Part shown: one piece after another, positions 53,705 through 63,095 of the stretch
Layout: each line of letters opens with the position of its first letter
Numbering within the stretch: the first letter of the stretch is position 1
Origin: Roseiarcus sp963770035
Lineage (GTDB): Bacteria; Pseudomonadota; Alphaproteobacteria; Rhizobiales; Beijerinckiaceae
DNA length: 64,000 nt
Direction: 5' to 3'
Assembly: GCA_963770035.1 (NCBI GenBank)
Contig: CAVYON010000005.1
Span: 1-64,000, forward strand
The notes under the pieces: model-generated
The model's input: the letters and a program-made list of their open reading frames with translations, nothing else
What the model was told of the DNA's origin: nothing
Database searches by the model: none
Made by a program: the position numbers and the translations under genes

Positions 53705-54367
53705 TGCCGTATGACCCCAGGCATCCCGAACCGCACGGCGCCGCCTTTGTCTTTAAACTCGTGCGGTTCGGCGCGGAAACCCCGACATCTCGCATGACCT
53801 ACCGCCATACGCATGTCAATAAACAAAGAACAGCCCGGTCAAAGCGCCTGCGGCCCGCGGGTTCCGCATCTGAGCCTTCGGAAGAAGGTGTTGGCGTGAA
53901 TTTGTCCGAGCGCGGCGCGCTAGCGCGTGACAAGGAGACCGATCATCGGCGGAGGGCCGGCGAAGTAGAATTCGGTTGTTTCAACCGAAAACGCGTGCGC
54001 CTCGATATGCCTGTTTCCCGGCGCGAAAGAGGCCCGGAAGCTCCTCGGCGATCGTCCGGGCTCATATTTCGACCGCGCTCCTCATCGATCTGCGGCGGCG
54101 GCGGCGGTGGGCCGGAGAGGCGGCCGACGCCAGAGCCGAGGCCCGAGCGCCCCAACCTCCGCGTAGCCCTTTGAAAACATGGAGTCGTGGAGCGCGGAGT
54201 CGCCAGTTTCACCCCTTAAACCATTGAAATAACAAAGGCTTTGTCCGAAGATCGCGGTCTGCGGACCAGGCGGCCGTCGCCAATCAATCCTGCTCTCGGG
54301 CGACGCCGAGCCAGCCCATTTGATAAAAATGATCAACTGCGCCGAGCGTTAGGCGGCTTATCCCAGC
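53705..54367. other. Intergenic region of 663 bp, nothing recognised
   Basis: Open frames on both strands are Arg/Pro/Gly-rich (for example a run of Gly or Pro near 54095-54110) and no domain is seen. No clear lux-type box was found by eye. Confidence 0.4.
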
Positions 54368-55051
54368 CTAGCCGCCCTCCCTCAGCCGATGGCCGAACTC
54401 GACGACGGTTCCGCTCGTCCGGGTCGTCTTCTCGATCCGGCGCAGCGGGATTTCGCCGACGTCGAAGACCGCGACGTGCGGCGCCCGTCCGGCCCCGAAA
54501 GTCGGCGGCGGCATCAATTTCAGCAGGCAACCCATGCGATCGAGCGTGTCGAGCGCCGAAGCGTCGGCGACGTAGACGATTTCACGGACGCCCGCCCGCT
54601 TGGCGTCCTCGACTACGCCGGTGAGCAGTTCCCCCACGACGACGTCGGCGCTGTAACGGCGCCCCCCCTCGCGGGCGTTGGTCATGGCGCACATCCGCGA
54701 CATTTCCCAGACATTCGGGCTTCCGACGGTCGTCCCGCTCGGCAGCAGATAGGGCACGGCGTCGCGCAGGATGGTCGGCCCCGTTGTCGGGTTCATGCGC
54801 ACCGATCCAAGATAGCCGCCGTCCGCCTTGTCGTAGACGATGACGTAGTGCGCATCGTCGTTGTCGAACGCGTCCAGACCGCTACCCTCTTCGAGAAACT
54901 CTTCGCCGATCTCGAAGCTTTCGCGAACCAACGCCCGATTTACGGTCATATCCGTCAGGAATTGCAGAGGAACCGCCGTACGTCCTTCCGCCACGATCTT
55001 GCCGAGCGCGCTCACCTCAAAAAGCCTTTCGCCACTCCTTGCACGCGCCAT
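54368..55051 (-). CDS. Acyl-homoserine-lactone synthase (LuxI type)
   Basis: A 227-residue autoinducer synthase-like protein. Conserved stretches include DAFDNDDAHYVIVYDKADGG, YLGSVRMNPTTGPTILRDA with the family Arg, and NVWEMSRMCAMT (the WExSR motif). The N-terminal part keeps RESFEIGEEFL but not the usual RxxxFxxxRxW pattern, so the acyl donor could differ. No luxR-type gene is adjacent. The start could also be the internal ATG at MTVNRALV. Confidence 0.82.
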   Translation of the reverse strand: MARARSGERLFEVSALGKIVAEGRTAVPLQFLTDMTVNRALVRESFEIGEEFLEEGSGLDAFDNDDAHYVIVYDKADGGYLGSVRMNPTTGPTILRDAVPYLLPSGTTVGSPNVWEMSRMCAMTNAREGGRRYSADVVVGELLTGVVEDAKRAGVREIVYVADASALDTLDRMGCLLKLMPPPTFGAGRAPHVAVFDVGEIPLRRIEKTTRTSGTVVEFGHRLREGG

Positions 55052-55432
55052 GAGCGTGCTGCGCCGCCCCGCAGGGCTTCCGGGCCATCAAACGCCCCCT
55101 TTGCGTCAGGCGTGACGCCAAACCGTGTTGCAACCGAGGTCATTCGATTGCAATTCGCAGGCAGAGGCTTTGTTCCGTCGCCGCCCGCGATTGGCGCGGT
55201 TCGACACGCCTGACCCGTCGACCCTTCCCTAAAGCCCGAGTGAGCGCCAAAGCTTCGCCGCCGCACCGAGAACGCTTGTTCGCAGCCCCGGTTGTAGAGT
55301 TCAAGTTGACGTCATAAATGCAAGTTGTATACGTGTCAATGATACAACTTTGTCGCACTCTCGAGCGCGACGAGCCGGTCGCCACGCGACGGATCGCCGC
55401 CTTCCGACCCGAGGCCGGAAGGCGGGCAGGCG
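55052..55432. promoter_or_regulatory. Region upstream of the autoinducer synthase with a perfect palindrome
   Basis: AAGTTGTAT (55322-55330) and ATACAACTT (55342-55350) form a 9-bp inverted repeat with an 11-bp spacer, in an AT-richer island (55300-55350). It may be an operator for the synthase gene about 270 bp downstream or a terminator for the CHAP-like gene. No other gene is supported here. Confidence 0.4.
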
Positions 55433-55777
55433 TCACCTCACGTCGACGAAGGCGACGACCGCGCGGGGCGGGATCGGCGCGTCCGACATGCGCCGCCCCC
55501 CGTTGCCCGAGATGAGGTCGATCGAGCCGTCGGCGCTGACGCTGGCGACGAAGCCGACATGCGCGGCGTATCCGATCCGCGTGGTGACGACGGCGAGCGC
55601 CCCGATCTTCGGGCCTGGAAGCCGGTTTCCGTAGGCGAGCGCCGACGAGGCCAGGCCGTTGGCGAGTGGCCGGCGCCCGGTCCGCTGCAGGACATAGGAG
55701 GCGAAGCGGGCGCGCCACGGTCCCCCCTTCCCGGTCATGTTGCGCGACCCGAGCCAGCGTTCCGCCTCGGCGACCAC
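55433..55777 (-). CDS. CHAP/NlpC-like protein of the TIGR02594 type, catalytic Cys missing
   Basis: A 114-residue protein from GTG 55777. It reads AEAERWLGSRNMTGKGGPW, then RARFASYVLQRTGRRPLANG, IGALAVVTTRIGYAAHVGFV and SADGSIDLISGNGGRRMSDA. The His region (AAHVGFV) and the SGNGG loop are kept. Family members usually have WCxRF, but here Arg replaces Cys (PWRARF). It may be inactive as a peptidase, or the codon may be a sequencing error. It lies 53 bp after fabH, on the same strand. Confidence 0.7.
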   Translation of the reverse strand: MVAEAERWLGSRNMTGKGGPWRARFASYVLQRTGRRPLANGLASSALAYGNRLPGPKIGALAVVTTRIGYAAHVGFVASVSADGSIDLISGNGGRRMSDAPIPPRAVVAFVDVR

Positions 55778-55830
55778 GTCGCGGCGGGCCTGAACGGCGC
55801 CGAACGCTGCAGTTGAGCCGTCTTCCCGTC

Positions 55831-56811
55831 CTACCAGCGGATCAGCGCCGCGCCCCAGGTGAAGCCGCCCCCGACCCCCTGGATCATCACCAGATCGCCT
55901 GGCTTGATGCGCCCGTCCCCAACCGCCACGGAGAGCGCCAGCGGGATCGAGGCGGCGGAGGTGTTGCCGTGCTGGTCGACGGTCACGACCACCTTCTCGC
56001 GCGGAATGCCGAGCCTATCGGCCGAGGCCTCGATGATGCGCCGGTTGGCCTGATGCGGCACGAACCAGTCTATCGCAGCCGCCTCGCAGCTGGCGTCGGC
56101 GAGGCAGCCCTGGATCACGTCCGCCACCATGCCGACGGCGTGGCGGAACACCTCCTTGCCCTCCATCCGGAGGTGGCCGGTGGTCTGGGTGGTCGACGGG
56201 CCGCCGTCGACGAAGAGCTTGGCGCGATGCCGCCCGTCGGACCGGATCCGCGAGGCGATCACCCCCCGCGAGGCGAAGGCGTCATCGCTTTCCTGCGCCT
56301 CGAGCACGATCGCGCCTGCGCCGTCGCCGAACAGCACGCAGGTCGTGCGGTCGCTCCAGTCGAGGATACGCGAGAAGGTCTCCGCCCCGATCACCAGTGC
56401 CCGCTTGTGCGAGCCAGAGCGGAGGAACTTGTCGGCCGTCGTGACCGCGAAGACAAAACCGCTGCAGACTGCCTGGACGTCGAAGGCCACGCCCTGGGTG
56501 ATGCCGAGATTGGCCTGGACCTGGGTCGCCGTCGCCGGAAAAGTATAATCCGGCGTCGAGGTCCCCAGGACGATCAGGTCGACGTCCTCCGCTTTCAGGC
56601 CGGCGCGGCTGAGCGCGGCCTCGGCCGCCTTGGTCGCCAGTGTCGAGGTCGTCTCGCCTTCGCCCGCGACATAACGCTGCGTGATTCCGCTGCGCTGGCG
56701 GATCCACTCGTCGGAGGTGTCCACTCTGCCGACGAGTTCCTGATTCGTGACGACTCGGGCAGGAAGCGCGGCGCCCACGCCGCGGACGCAAGAACGAATT
56801 TGGGACAGCAT
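55831..56811 (-). CDS. fabH: Beta-ketoacyl-ACP synthase III
   Basis: A 326-residue enzyme that starts fatty-acid synthesis from acetyl-CoA and malonyl-ACP. The triad is Cys in DVQAVCSGFVFAV, His in DWFVPHQANRRIIEA and Asn in QHGNTSAASIPLAL. The C-terminus GGGFTWGAALIRW is standard. It lies 14 bp after plsX; the usual plsX-fabH pair is kept, but ihfA, normally next, is replaced by the CHAP-like gene. Confidence 0.97.
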   Translation of the reverse strand: MLSQIRSCVRGVGAALPARVVTNQELVGRVDTSDEWIRQRSGITQRYVAGEGETTSTLATKAAEAALSRAGLKAEDVDLIVLGTSTPDYTFPATATQVQANLGITQGVAFDVQAVCSGFVFAVTTADKFLRSGSHKRALVIGAETFSRILDWSDRTTCVLFGDGAGAIVLEAQESDDAFASRGVIASRIRSDGRHRAKLFVDGGPSTTQTTGHLRMEGKEVFRHAVGMVADVIQGCLADASCEAAAIDWFVPHQANRRIIEASADRLGIPREKVVVTVDQHGNTSAASIPLALSVAVGDGRIKPGDLVMIQGVGGGFTWGAALIRW

Positions 56812-56825
56812 CAGAATTCCAGGGG

Positions 56826-57881
56826 TCAGGTCTCTGCGACCGGCGACGGGGCCGCGGGACGGCTTTCGCTGGTTTGTGCGATCATTTCACGAATCTTAGC
56901 CAGCAGTTCTTGACGGACCATGTCATAGCCAAGCTCGACGGCGCCGGCGTAACTGTCGGCGTCGGCGCCGCCATGAGCCTTGATGACGACGCCGTCAAGG
57001 CCAAGAAACATGCCGGCGTGCGCCCGCGGCGCCATTCGCTCGCGCAGAGCGTCGATGGCCTTGCGGGCGAACACGAAGCCGATGCGCGACATGAGGCTGT
57101 GGCTGAACGCGTCGCGCATGTACTGGCTAAGCTGGCGGGCGGTGCCCTCGGCCGTCTTCAGCGCGATATTGCCGGTGAAGCCCTCGGTGACGAACACGTC
57201 GACCGCGCCCTTGGCCAGGTCGTCGCCTTCGACGAAGCCCTGATACCTCATGTTGGGGAGATTCGCCTCGCGCAGGATCCGCCCCGCCGCCTTGACCTCC
57301 TCGACCCCCTTGATCTCCTCTGTCCCGACATTCAGGAGGCCGACGGTCGGGCTTTCGATATCGAAGACGATGCGCGCCATCGCCGCGCCCATCACCGCCA
57401 GATCGACCAGGTGCTGCTCGTCGCCGCCAATCGTCGCGCCGACATCGAGGACGATCAACTCGCCGCGCATCGTTGGCCAGAGCGCAGCGATCGCGGGGCG
57501 GTCGATCGGCGCCATGGTGTGCAGGCAGAACTTCGCCATCGCCATCAACGCGCCGGTGTTGCCGGCTGAAATGACGCAATCGGCGACTCCTGTCTTCACC
57601 GCCTCGATCGCCTGCCACATCGACGAGACGCGTCGGCCGGTGCGCAGAGCCTGGCTCGGCTTGTCGGTCATCTTGACCGCGACGTCGGTATGAAAAACCT
57701 CGGCGCGGCCGCGGAGCCTCGGGTCGGCCGCAAGATAGGGAGCGATCGCCGTCCGGTCGCCGAACAGTAGGAAGCGGACGTCGGGCCGCCGTTCGAGCGC
57801 GACCGCGGCGGCGGGCAGCACAACCGCAGGGCCGTGATCGCCCCCCATTGCGTCCAGCGCTATGCGGATGTCCGTCGCCAT
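56826..57881 (-). CDS. plsX: Phosphate acyltransferase PlsX
   Basis: A 351-residue enzyme that makes acyl-phosphate from acyl-ACP for phospholipid synthesis. Motifs are IRIALDAMGGDHGPAVVLPA, ISAGNTGALMAMAKFCL, GLLNVGTEEIKG and FVTEGFTGNIALKTAEGTAR. Length and start are standard. The upstream region lacks rpmF and the DUF177 gene that often precede it; an IS lies there. Confidence 0.97.
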   Translation of the reverse strand: MATDIRIALDAMGGDHGPAVVLPAAAVALERRPDVRFLLFGDRTAIAPYLAADPRLRGRAEVFHTDVAVKMTDKPSQALRTGRRVSSMWQAIEAVKTGVADCVISAGNTGALMAMAKFCLHTMAPIDRPAIAALWPTMRGELIVLDVGATIGGDEQHLVDLAVMGAAMARIVFDIESPTVGLLNVGTEEIKGVEEVKAAGRILREANLPNMRYQGFVEGDDLAKGAVDVFVTEGFTGNIALKTAEGTARQLSQYMRDAFSHSLMSRIGFVFARKAIDALRERMAPRAHAGMFLGLDGVVIKAHGGADADSYAGAVELGYDMVRQELLAKIREMIAQTSESRPAAPSPVAET

Positions 57882-58093
57882 TCCTCGTGTCCGACCGCGC
57901 CCGATCCAGCCCGGGCGGCGCCCGGCGCGGCGGACAATAGCGTCTTCGGCGCTTAAGGCAACGGCGCCGGCGCCCAGCGGCGACGGGCCCTCGACGGCGC
58001 CTTGGACGCGCGCGGCGCAGGGCGCAGCGTTCCAGTTTTACGTTGTCCAGAGCGCGCTCGCCGTCACCGCCCCGATAGCCAATCAACATTATA

Positions 58094-59596
58094 GAGGCAC
58101 TTGCAAAATGTTTGGGAGCACTGGGTTGTGTTTCCGCAAGAGCGCAAACTTGGATTGATTTCCGAGCTGTGCCGATTTTGGCGGCGGCGGCCTGGGTCGA
58201 TTTGTGCCGAGAGCGGCGTTTCTGAGCGCGCGCGGGCAATAGCTCGCCGAGCTGCCGATATTTTGGGAGGCTACGGGCTCTCTATGTTGCGTACGATCGC
58301 GATCGCTATGCGATGAGACGGATGATTTGGGTCACCGTGACGACCAGAATGCCGAACATCAGATGACACATCACTTTCGTGGGGCCGCGCACCTGGACGG
58401 TTCGACCGCCGTGATTGTCTTTGAGGTTGGCGTTGACCCGTTCGGCGCTGCTGCGTTCGTTGTAACGGATGTCCTCGGCCATGCGATGGCCCGCCAGCGC
58501 CTGACGCCTCTGCTCTCGCGCCAATTCTTGTTTGAGGGCGGCGTCACGGCGCGGATTGGCATCGATGATCGGCACGTGGCCGAGCGCGCGGCTGTGCGCC
58601 TCGATCTCGGCCGCGTCGTAGGCGCTGTCCATGAGATCGTAGAGATTGACCAGGCGTTCCGCCGTCATCGTAGCCAGCGGGATGGCGACCTGACTGTCAT
58701 GGACGGAAGCCGAGGTGAGAACGCAACTGACGGGAATGTCGCCGTCGGCCGTATCCACGTGCAGCTTATAGCCGATCCATGTCTCTTGATGTCCTTTGGC
58801 GTTGCGCTTGACGCCGACGTCACAAGGCCGGGGCAGATCGGCGAGCATTTGGCTCAGGGTCATGCCGGCTTGGCGTTCCAGGCGCGTGGGCGGTTTGGGC
58901 GGGGGTTCCTCGCCCTTGCGCGGACGCCCGCGTTTGCGGGGCGCCGGCTTCGGCGCGGTCGGTTCGGGCTGTTCGGCGCGTCGCGGCTTTTCATGGCCTT
59001 CGATCGCGGTCAAATCGCGCGCGATGTGACCAACCAACCGGTCGGCGTGGGTCTGCCGGATCAAGGCCTCGTGCACACGCGAGGGCAGTTCGCTCTGGGC
59101 GAATTCGGCGAAGGCGCGCGAGAATGTCGATTCGCTGGGAACCTCGGACGGACGCGACCAACCGCACAGACGCCGAAGCGTTTTGTCGGCCTGGACGCGT
59201 TCGATCAGCATTCGCGTGGTCGGCAAATTGAAAACCGCCTTGGCCACGAAGGCTCTCGCCAACGCCGCCCGCTCGGCCAACGGGCGCCCGGGAAGTCCAT
59301 GCCAGTGCGGGACGAAAGCCTCGAGCCGCGTCATATCCACGACCGTGACCAGCGCTCGATGCGATCCGGTCAGGAAACCCACAGTTTCTTCGAGAAAAGG
59401 GAAAAGTTCCCCTTGAAACTTCTCCCAGTACGAGGATAGGCTCTCCCGCAGCGACATCGTCGGCGGCTCCTGGCATCTGCTTGTTGTTCCTAGCAGAATC
59501 AGCATACCAGAAACCGGCCGCCAGCGGTTCGCAACCGTCGAAAAATCACCCGAAAATTCGAAAACTCTGGCCGAACTCCCAATTTTGCAACTGCCT
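58094..59596. mobile_element. 1.5-kb insertion sequence (IS1182/IS5-like) with TATA target duplication
   Basis: The ends GAGGCACTTGCAAAAT (58094-58109) and the inverted ATTTTGCAACTGCCTC (59581-59596) match except for one base. They are flanked by TATA at 58090-58093 and 59597-59600. The single ORF is a DDE transposase on the - strand. The family assignment is uncertain. Confidence 0.8.
58306..59457 (-). CDS. DDE transposase of the IS1182/IS5-like element
   Basis: A 383-residue transposase from ATG 59457 (MSLRESLSSYWEKFQGELFP). The N-terminal InsH-like domain shows LARAFVAKAVFNLPTTRMLIE and SESTFSRAFAEFAQ. A basic Pro-rich linker (KPAPRKRGRPRKGEE) follows. The catalytic part has GYKLHVDTADGDIPVSCVL, with Asp in LYDLMDSAYDAAEIE and a late RYNERSSAERVNANLKD (Glu). 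The frame is intact, so the IS may be active. Confidence 0.88.
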   Translation of the reverse strand: MSLRESLSSYWEKFQGELFPFLEETVGFLTGSHRALVTVVDMTRLEAFVPHWHGLPGRPLAERAALARAFVAKAVFNLPTTRMLIERVQADKTLRRLCGWSRPSEVPSESTFSRAFAEFAQSELPSRVHEALIRQTHADRLVGHIARDLTAIEGHEKPRRAEQPEPTAPKPAPRKRGRPRKGEEPPPKPPTRLERQAGMTLSQMLADLPRPCDVGVKRNAKGHQETWIGYKLHVDTADGDIPVSCVLTSASVHDSQVAIPLATMTAERLVNLYDLMDSAYDAAEIEAHSRALGHVPIIDANPRRDAALKQELAREQRRQALAGHRMAEDIRYNERSSAERVNANLKDNHGGRTVQVRGPTKVMCHLMFGILVVTVTQIIRLIA

Positions 59597-59603
59597 CTAT
59601 AGT

Positions 59604-59611
59604 TTAATATT
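59604..59611. repeat. 8-bp target duplication, left copy
   Basis: TAATATTT at 59604-59611 is repeated exactly at 60648-60655, on the other side of the adjacent IS1595-family element. Confidence 0.9.
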
Positions 59612-60647
59612 TCCTGATTACGCGGTTGGGTCAGCCATCTTTAGGAGGCGGTAGGGCATTGGCGGGGCGCGCAGCGCGACGAAGGCGAGGCGCGGGATCA
59701 TGGCTTTGAGGTCATACCTGCGATTGAAGCGGTATTCGAATTCGGCGAGATAGCGGGACACGTGTTTTTCCTGGACGGCGCGATATGTTCCAACCAACGC
59801 GGCCTTGATGTTGCCGAGCACGGTGTTGACCCACTTGAAGGCTGGCGTCTTTGCGGCTTTCGGACCACTGCCAGTTTTGATGGCCACGTGAGCGCAGCCG
59901 GCCTCCGTGACGGCTTGGAAACAGGCCAATCCATCGGAGGCGACCTCGGCCCCGGCGAGGATCGCCGTGCTGGAAAGGTTTCGGATCGCCACTTTGCTGA
60001 ACGCCTTGACGCGCCGCAGGATGATCTGATCGGGCTTGCCGTCGTCGGTGGTGGCGACGGCGGCGACGAACGGAAGTCTTGCCCTCGGCCCCACGCCCGC
60101 GCCGGCCGGAATGAGCCCCGCCAATATAAGCGTCGTCCATCTGGACCTTTCCCGTCAATCGCTTGCTCGCGTTGCGCTCCAACATGACCTGCCCGAGCTT
60201 GTGTTTCATCATCCACGCCGCCGTCTGGGTGACGCCGAGCCGGCGAGCCAATTCGAGGCTGGAAACGCCCGCCTTGGATTGCGTGATCTGATAGATCGTC
60301 TTGAACCAGAGGCGCAGCGGCAGCTTGCTCGAGGCGAAAATCGTTCCCGCCCTGACGGACGTCTGTTTGCGGCACGTGTTACACTGGAACAGTCGCCGCG
60401 TTCCGCGCCTGACGACGCAATGCTTCCGGCCGCGGCAATCCGGACACTCGAAGCCGTCCGGCCAACGCCATGCGACGAGCGCCGCATGGCATTGCTCTTC
60501 GGTTCCGTAGGCTTCGTCGAAAGCGGCCTCGCTGAGGCCTTTCTGGAATTGGACCCGATTGCGCGCCATCGCCGAACTCCTTGCAGACCAACTTGTTCTT
60601 GTTTCGTTCTAGACGCACTCTCAAGCTGACGCAACCGCGTAATCAGG
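59612..60647. mobile_element. 1.04-kb IS1595-family insertion sequence
   Basis: The terminal inverted repeats start CCTGATTACGCGGTTG at 59612 and end CAACCGCGTAATCAGG at 60647. They are flanked by an 8-bp duplication, TAATATTT, the size usual for this family. It lies only 11 bp after the end of the neighbouring IS. Confidence 0.92.
59618..60569 (-). pseudogene. IS1595-family transposase, frameshifted
   Basis: The N-terminal part reads MARNRVQFQKGLSEAAFDEA, then a zinc ribbon (CPDCRGRKHCVV ... FQCNTCRKQ), an HTH (LELARRLGVTQTAAWMMKHK) and the first Asp in VQMDDAYIGGAHSGRRG. A frameshift near 60105-60120 leads to LPFVAAVATTDDGKPDQIIL, SDGLACFQAV and the late catalytic region YLAEFEYRFNRRYDL. 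Total length is about 316 residues if repaired. It differs from the IS1595 element at 4.3-6.1 kb in sequence and ends. Confidence 0.88.
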
Positions 60648-60655
60648 TAATATTT

Positions 60656-60862
60656 TACGCCATAGCCCTCGGCGGCAAGGGATCTGCACGGGACGCCGGG
60701 AGAGCGGCGGCCGTGCCCCGATTGGTGGTGTAGCTCGGCTCGAGCAAGCCGTTCGCGAAGCGCGCTCCCATAGCGCCGTAGCGAGCGAGCGGCTTGCGGC
60801 GGCCATCGTCGAATCACCGGTATGGTCGGGTTGCGAACGCCAACGCAACCGAGGAACCGACG
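60656..60862. other. Intergenic flank without a gene
   Basis: Sequence between the IS and the IS256 remnant. No domain is recognised. Confidence 0.35.
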
Positions 60863-61030
60863 ATGACCGACGAAAGAATGGCCCTTCAGGACCTTTTGGA
60901 GAAGACCCCCGACGCGGATTTCCGGTCGCCCACACGGCAGCGTCTCGCCGGCCGGAAAGGGCTGGGCAAGCCAAGGATCATGGGAGTCGACATCGCGAGG
61001 GGGTCCGATCTGGCATTGGGAACAGATTGA
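60863..61030 (+). pseudogene. IS256-family transposase N-terminal remnant
   Basis: The first 20 residues, MTDERMALQDLLEKTPDADF, match the start of IS256-family transposases (a leader before the LxxxxEAVxEVG-type region). After that the frame runs into unrelated sequence and stops at 61030. Only the 5' end of the gene survives. Confidence 0.6.
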
Positions 61031-61161
61031 GCTAGTATTTCTCTTTCTTGCAAAGGAAATGTTGACTGGGTGCCATTTTACACAAGTTTTGCTCTCACGC
61101 CGCCGTCCCCGATCGCTCCGCGGCAACGCCGCCCGGCGTATACGCCGTCGGCCGGTCGCCT

Positions 61162-62176
61162 TCACCGTATCGGCGGCGCGTATTGCAGACCGCCCTTGGT
61201 CCACAGCGCGTTCAGCCCGCGCTTGATCTTGATCGGCGAACCCATGCCGACGTTGCGCTCAAAAATCTCGCCGTAGTTCCCTTCCGCCTTGATGATCTGG
61301 TAGGCCCAATCGTTGGCGAGGCCCATGGACTTGCCGAAGTCGCCCTCGACCCCGAGCAGCCGGCGGATGTTGGGGTTCGGCGATTTCAGCATGTCGTCGA
61401 CATTGGCCTTGGTCACGCCGAGCTCCTCGGCGGTGACGAGGGCCCAATGCGTCCACTGCACGATCTTCGAACCACTGGATGTCGTCCTTGCGCACGGCCG
61501 GTCCGAGCGGCTCCTTGGAGATGATCTCCGGCAGGACGATGTGATCGTCCGGAGACCGACATCTTCAGGCGCTCCGAATAGAGGCCCGAAGAGTCGGTGG
61601 TGTAGGCGTCGCAGCGGCCCGAATCGTAGGCCTTGGTCGCCTCCTCGTCGGTGGCGAACACGACCGCCTCGAGCTTCATAGCGTTGGCGCGGAAATAGTC
61701 GGCGAGGTTGAGCTCGGTGGTCGTGCCCTGCTGCACGCAGACCGAGGCGCCGTCGAGCTTCAGCGCCGAATCGACGTCGAGCTTCTTGCGCACCATAAAG
61801 CCCTGTCCGTCGTAGAAATTGACGCCGGTGAAGAACATGCCGTTAAGCTCGCGCGACATCGTCCAGGTGGTGTTGCGGATCAGCACGTCGATTTCGCCCG
61901 AGGCGAGGATGGTCGGCCGGTCCTTGGCGTTGACCGGCAGGAACTTGACCTTGCTCGGATCATTGAAGATCGCCGCCGCGATCGCGCGGCACTCGTCGAC
62001 GTCGAGGCCCTTCCACACGCCCTGGTCGTCGGGTAGGCCGAAACCCGCCAGACCGACGTTTGAGCCGCAGATGAGTTGCCCGCGCGCCTTGACCTGATCG
62101 AGCGTGCCCGCGTTGCGGGAAACGCCGCGAGACAGCCGAACGCCGCACTGGCGAGGAAAACAATGAGCTGTTTCAT
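61162..62176 (-). CDS. aapJ: General L-amino-acid ABC transporter substrate-binding protein, multiply frameshifted
   Basis: The periplasmic binding protein of the AapJQMP/BztA type. ATG 62176 begins a signal peptide (MKQLIVFLASAAFGCLA). In successive frames follow ARGQLICGSNVGLAGFGL, GVWKGLDVDECRAIAAAIF, LIRNTTWTMSRELNGMFFTG, CDAYTTDSSGLYSERLKM and VTKANVDDMLKSPNPNIRRL, ending KRGLNALWTKGGLQYAPPIR. At least two frame changes (near 62110 and near 61480-61560) break it. No permease or ATPase genes of the transporter lie nearby. It is either decayed or affected by assembly errors. Confidence 0.82.
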
Positions 62177-62312
62177 GATAAACTCCCGCCTAAGCGTTGC
62201 GAGCCTTGACGTCCGTTCTGGACGCACGGCGGATGCGCGCATTGTCGGAACATCGGATCGGGGACGTCAATCGACGGCAATCTGAGGTTCTCGAGGTCTT
62301 TAGGCGTGGCCC

Positions 62313-63074
62313 ATGGAGCAACGGTTCACCTTCAACCAAGTCGCCGACCTGTACGATCAGGCGCGCGCCGGCTATCCGCAGGCTCTGTACGACGATCTGA
62401 TGGTCGTCGCCAACCTGTCGGCAGGCGACGCGATTCTCGAAGTGGGTTGTGGGACCGGCAAGGCGACCGAGGATTTTGCGCGACGCGGATTGAATGTCGT
62501 TGCTCTCGATCCAGGCCCCGACATGATCGCGGTCGCGCAGCGGCGCTTGGCTCCTTTGAATGGGATCCGGTTCATCCAGACGACTTTTGAGGCGTGGCCG
62601 GTTCAAGCCGGCGCCTTCCGGCTCGTCGCCGCGGCTCAATCATGGCACTGGGTCGCTCCGGACATACGGTTCAAGAAGGCATGCGAGGCCCTTGCGCCCG
62701 GCGGCGCGCTAGCGGTTTTCGGCAGTGCGCCAGAGGACATTCCGCGGCCCCTCCGTGAAGCACTGGAGAAAGTCGCGCCGGAGTTGACCGGGCCGCAGCC
62801 CGAGCACGCCTACCGGCCGAATGGTCCCTTCGCACACGATTTCGATCGCTCCGGCCTCTTCGGACGTGTTACGCACAAGTCTTATTCGTGGTTGCGTTCG
62901 TTTTCGGCCCGAAGTTATGTCGAATATCTCGCCACTGTTTCTCGCTATCGGTTGATGGACAGGAAGCTGCGCGAAAACCTGTTCGCCGCTGTAGCAAACG
63001 AGATTGAAGCGCAGGGCGGCGGCTTCGATGTCCCCGTCGAAACGCATCTCTATATCGCGCCCCGTAGGACGTAA
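62313..63074 (+). CDS. Class I SAM-dependent methyltransferase
   Basis: A 253-residue enzyme. The SAM-binding motif I is AILEVGCGTGKATEDFARRG, and motif II is VVALDPGPDMIAVAQRRL. Further family features are VAAAQSWHWV and ALAPGGALAVFG. The N-terminus FTFNQVADLYDQARAGYPQA places it in the UbiE/COQ5-like group of small-molecule methyltransferases. Substrate unknown. The frame is intact. Confidence 0.88.
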   Translation: MEQRFTFNQVADLYDQARAGYPQALYDDLMVVANLSAGDAILEVGCGTGKATEDFARRGLNVVALDPGPDMIAVAQRRLAPLNGIRFIQTTFEAWPVQAGAFRLVAAAQSWHWVAPDIRFKKACEALAPGGALAVFGSAPEDIPRPLREALEKVAPELTGPQPEHAYRPNGPFAHDFDRSGLFGRVTHKSYSWLRSFSARSYVEYLATVSRYRLMDRKLRENLFAAVANEIEAQGGGFDVPVETHLYIAPRRT

Positions 63075-63095
63075 GCACAGTCGAGAAAACACCGC

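Noticed and set aside
53704..54174. 156-codon + strand frame in the gap before the autoinducer synthase
   Set aside because: Arg/Pro/Gly-rich composition, no ribosome site and no recognisable fold.
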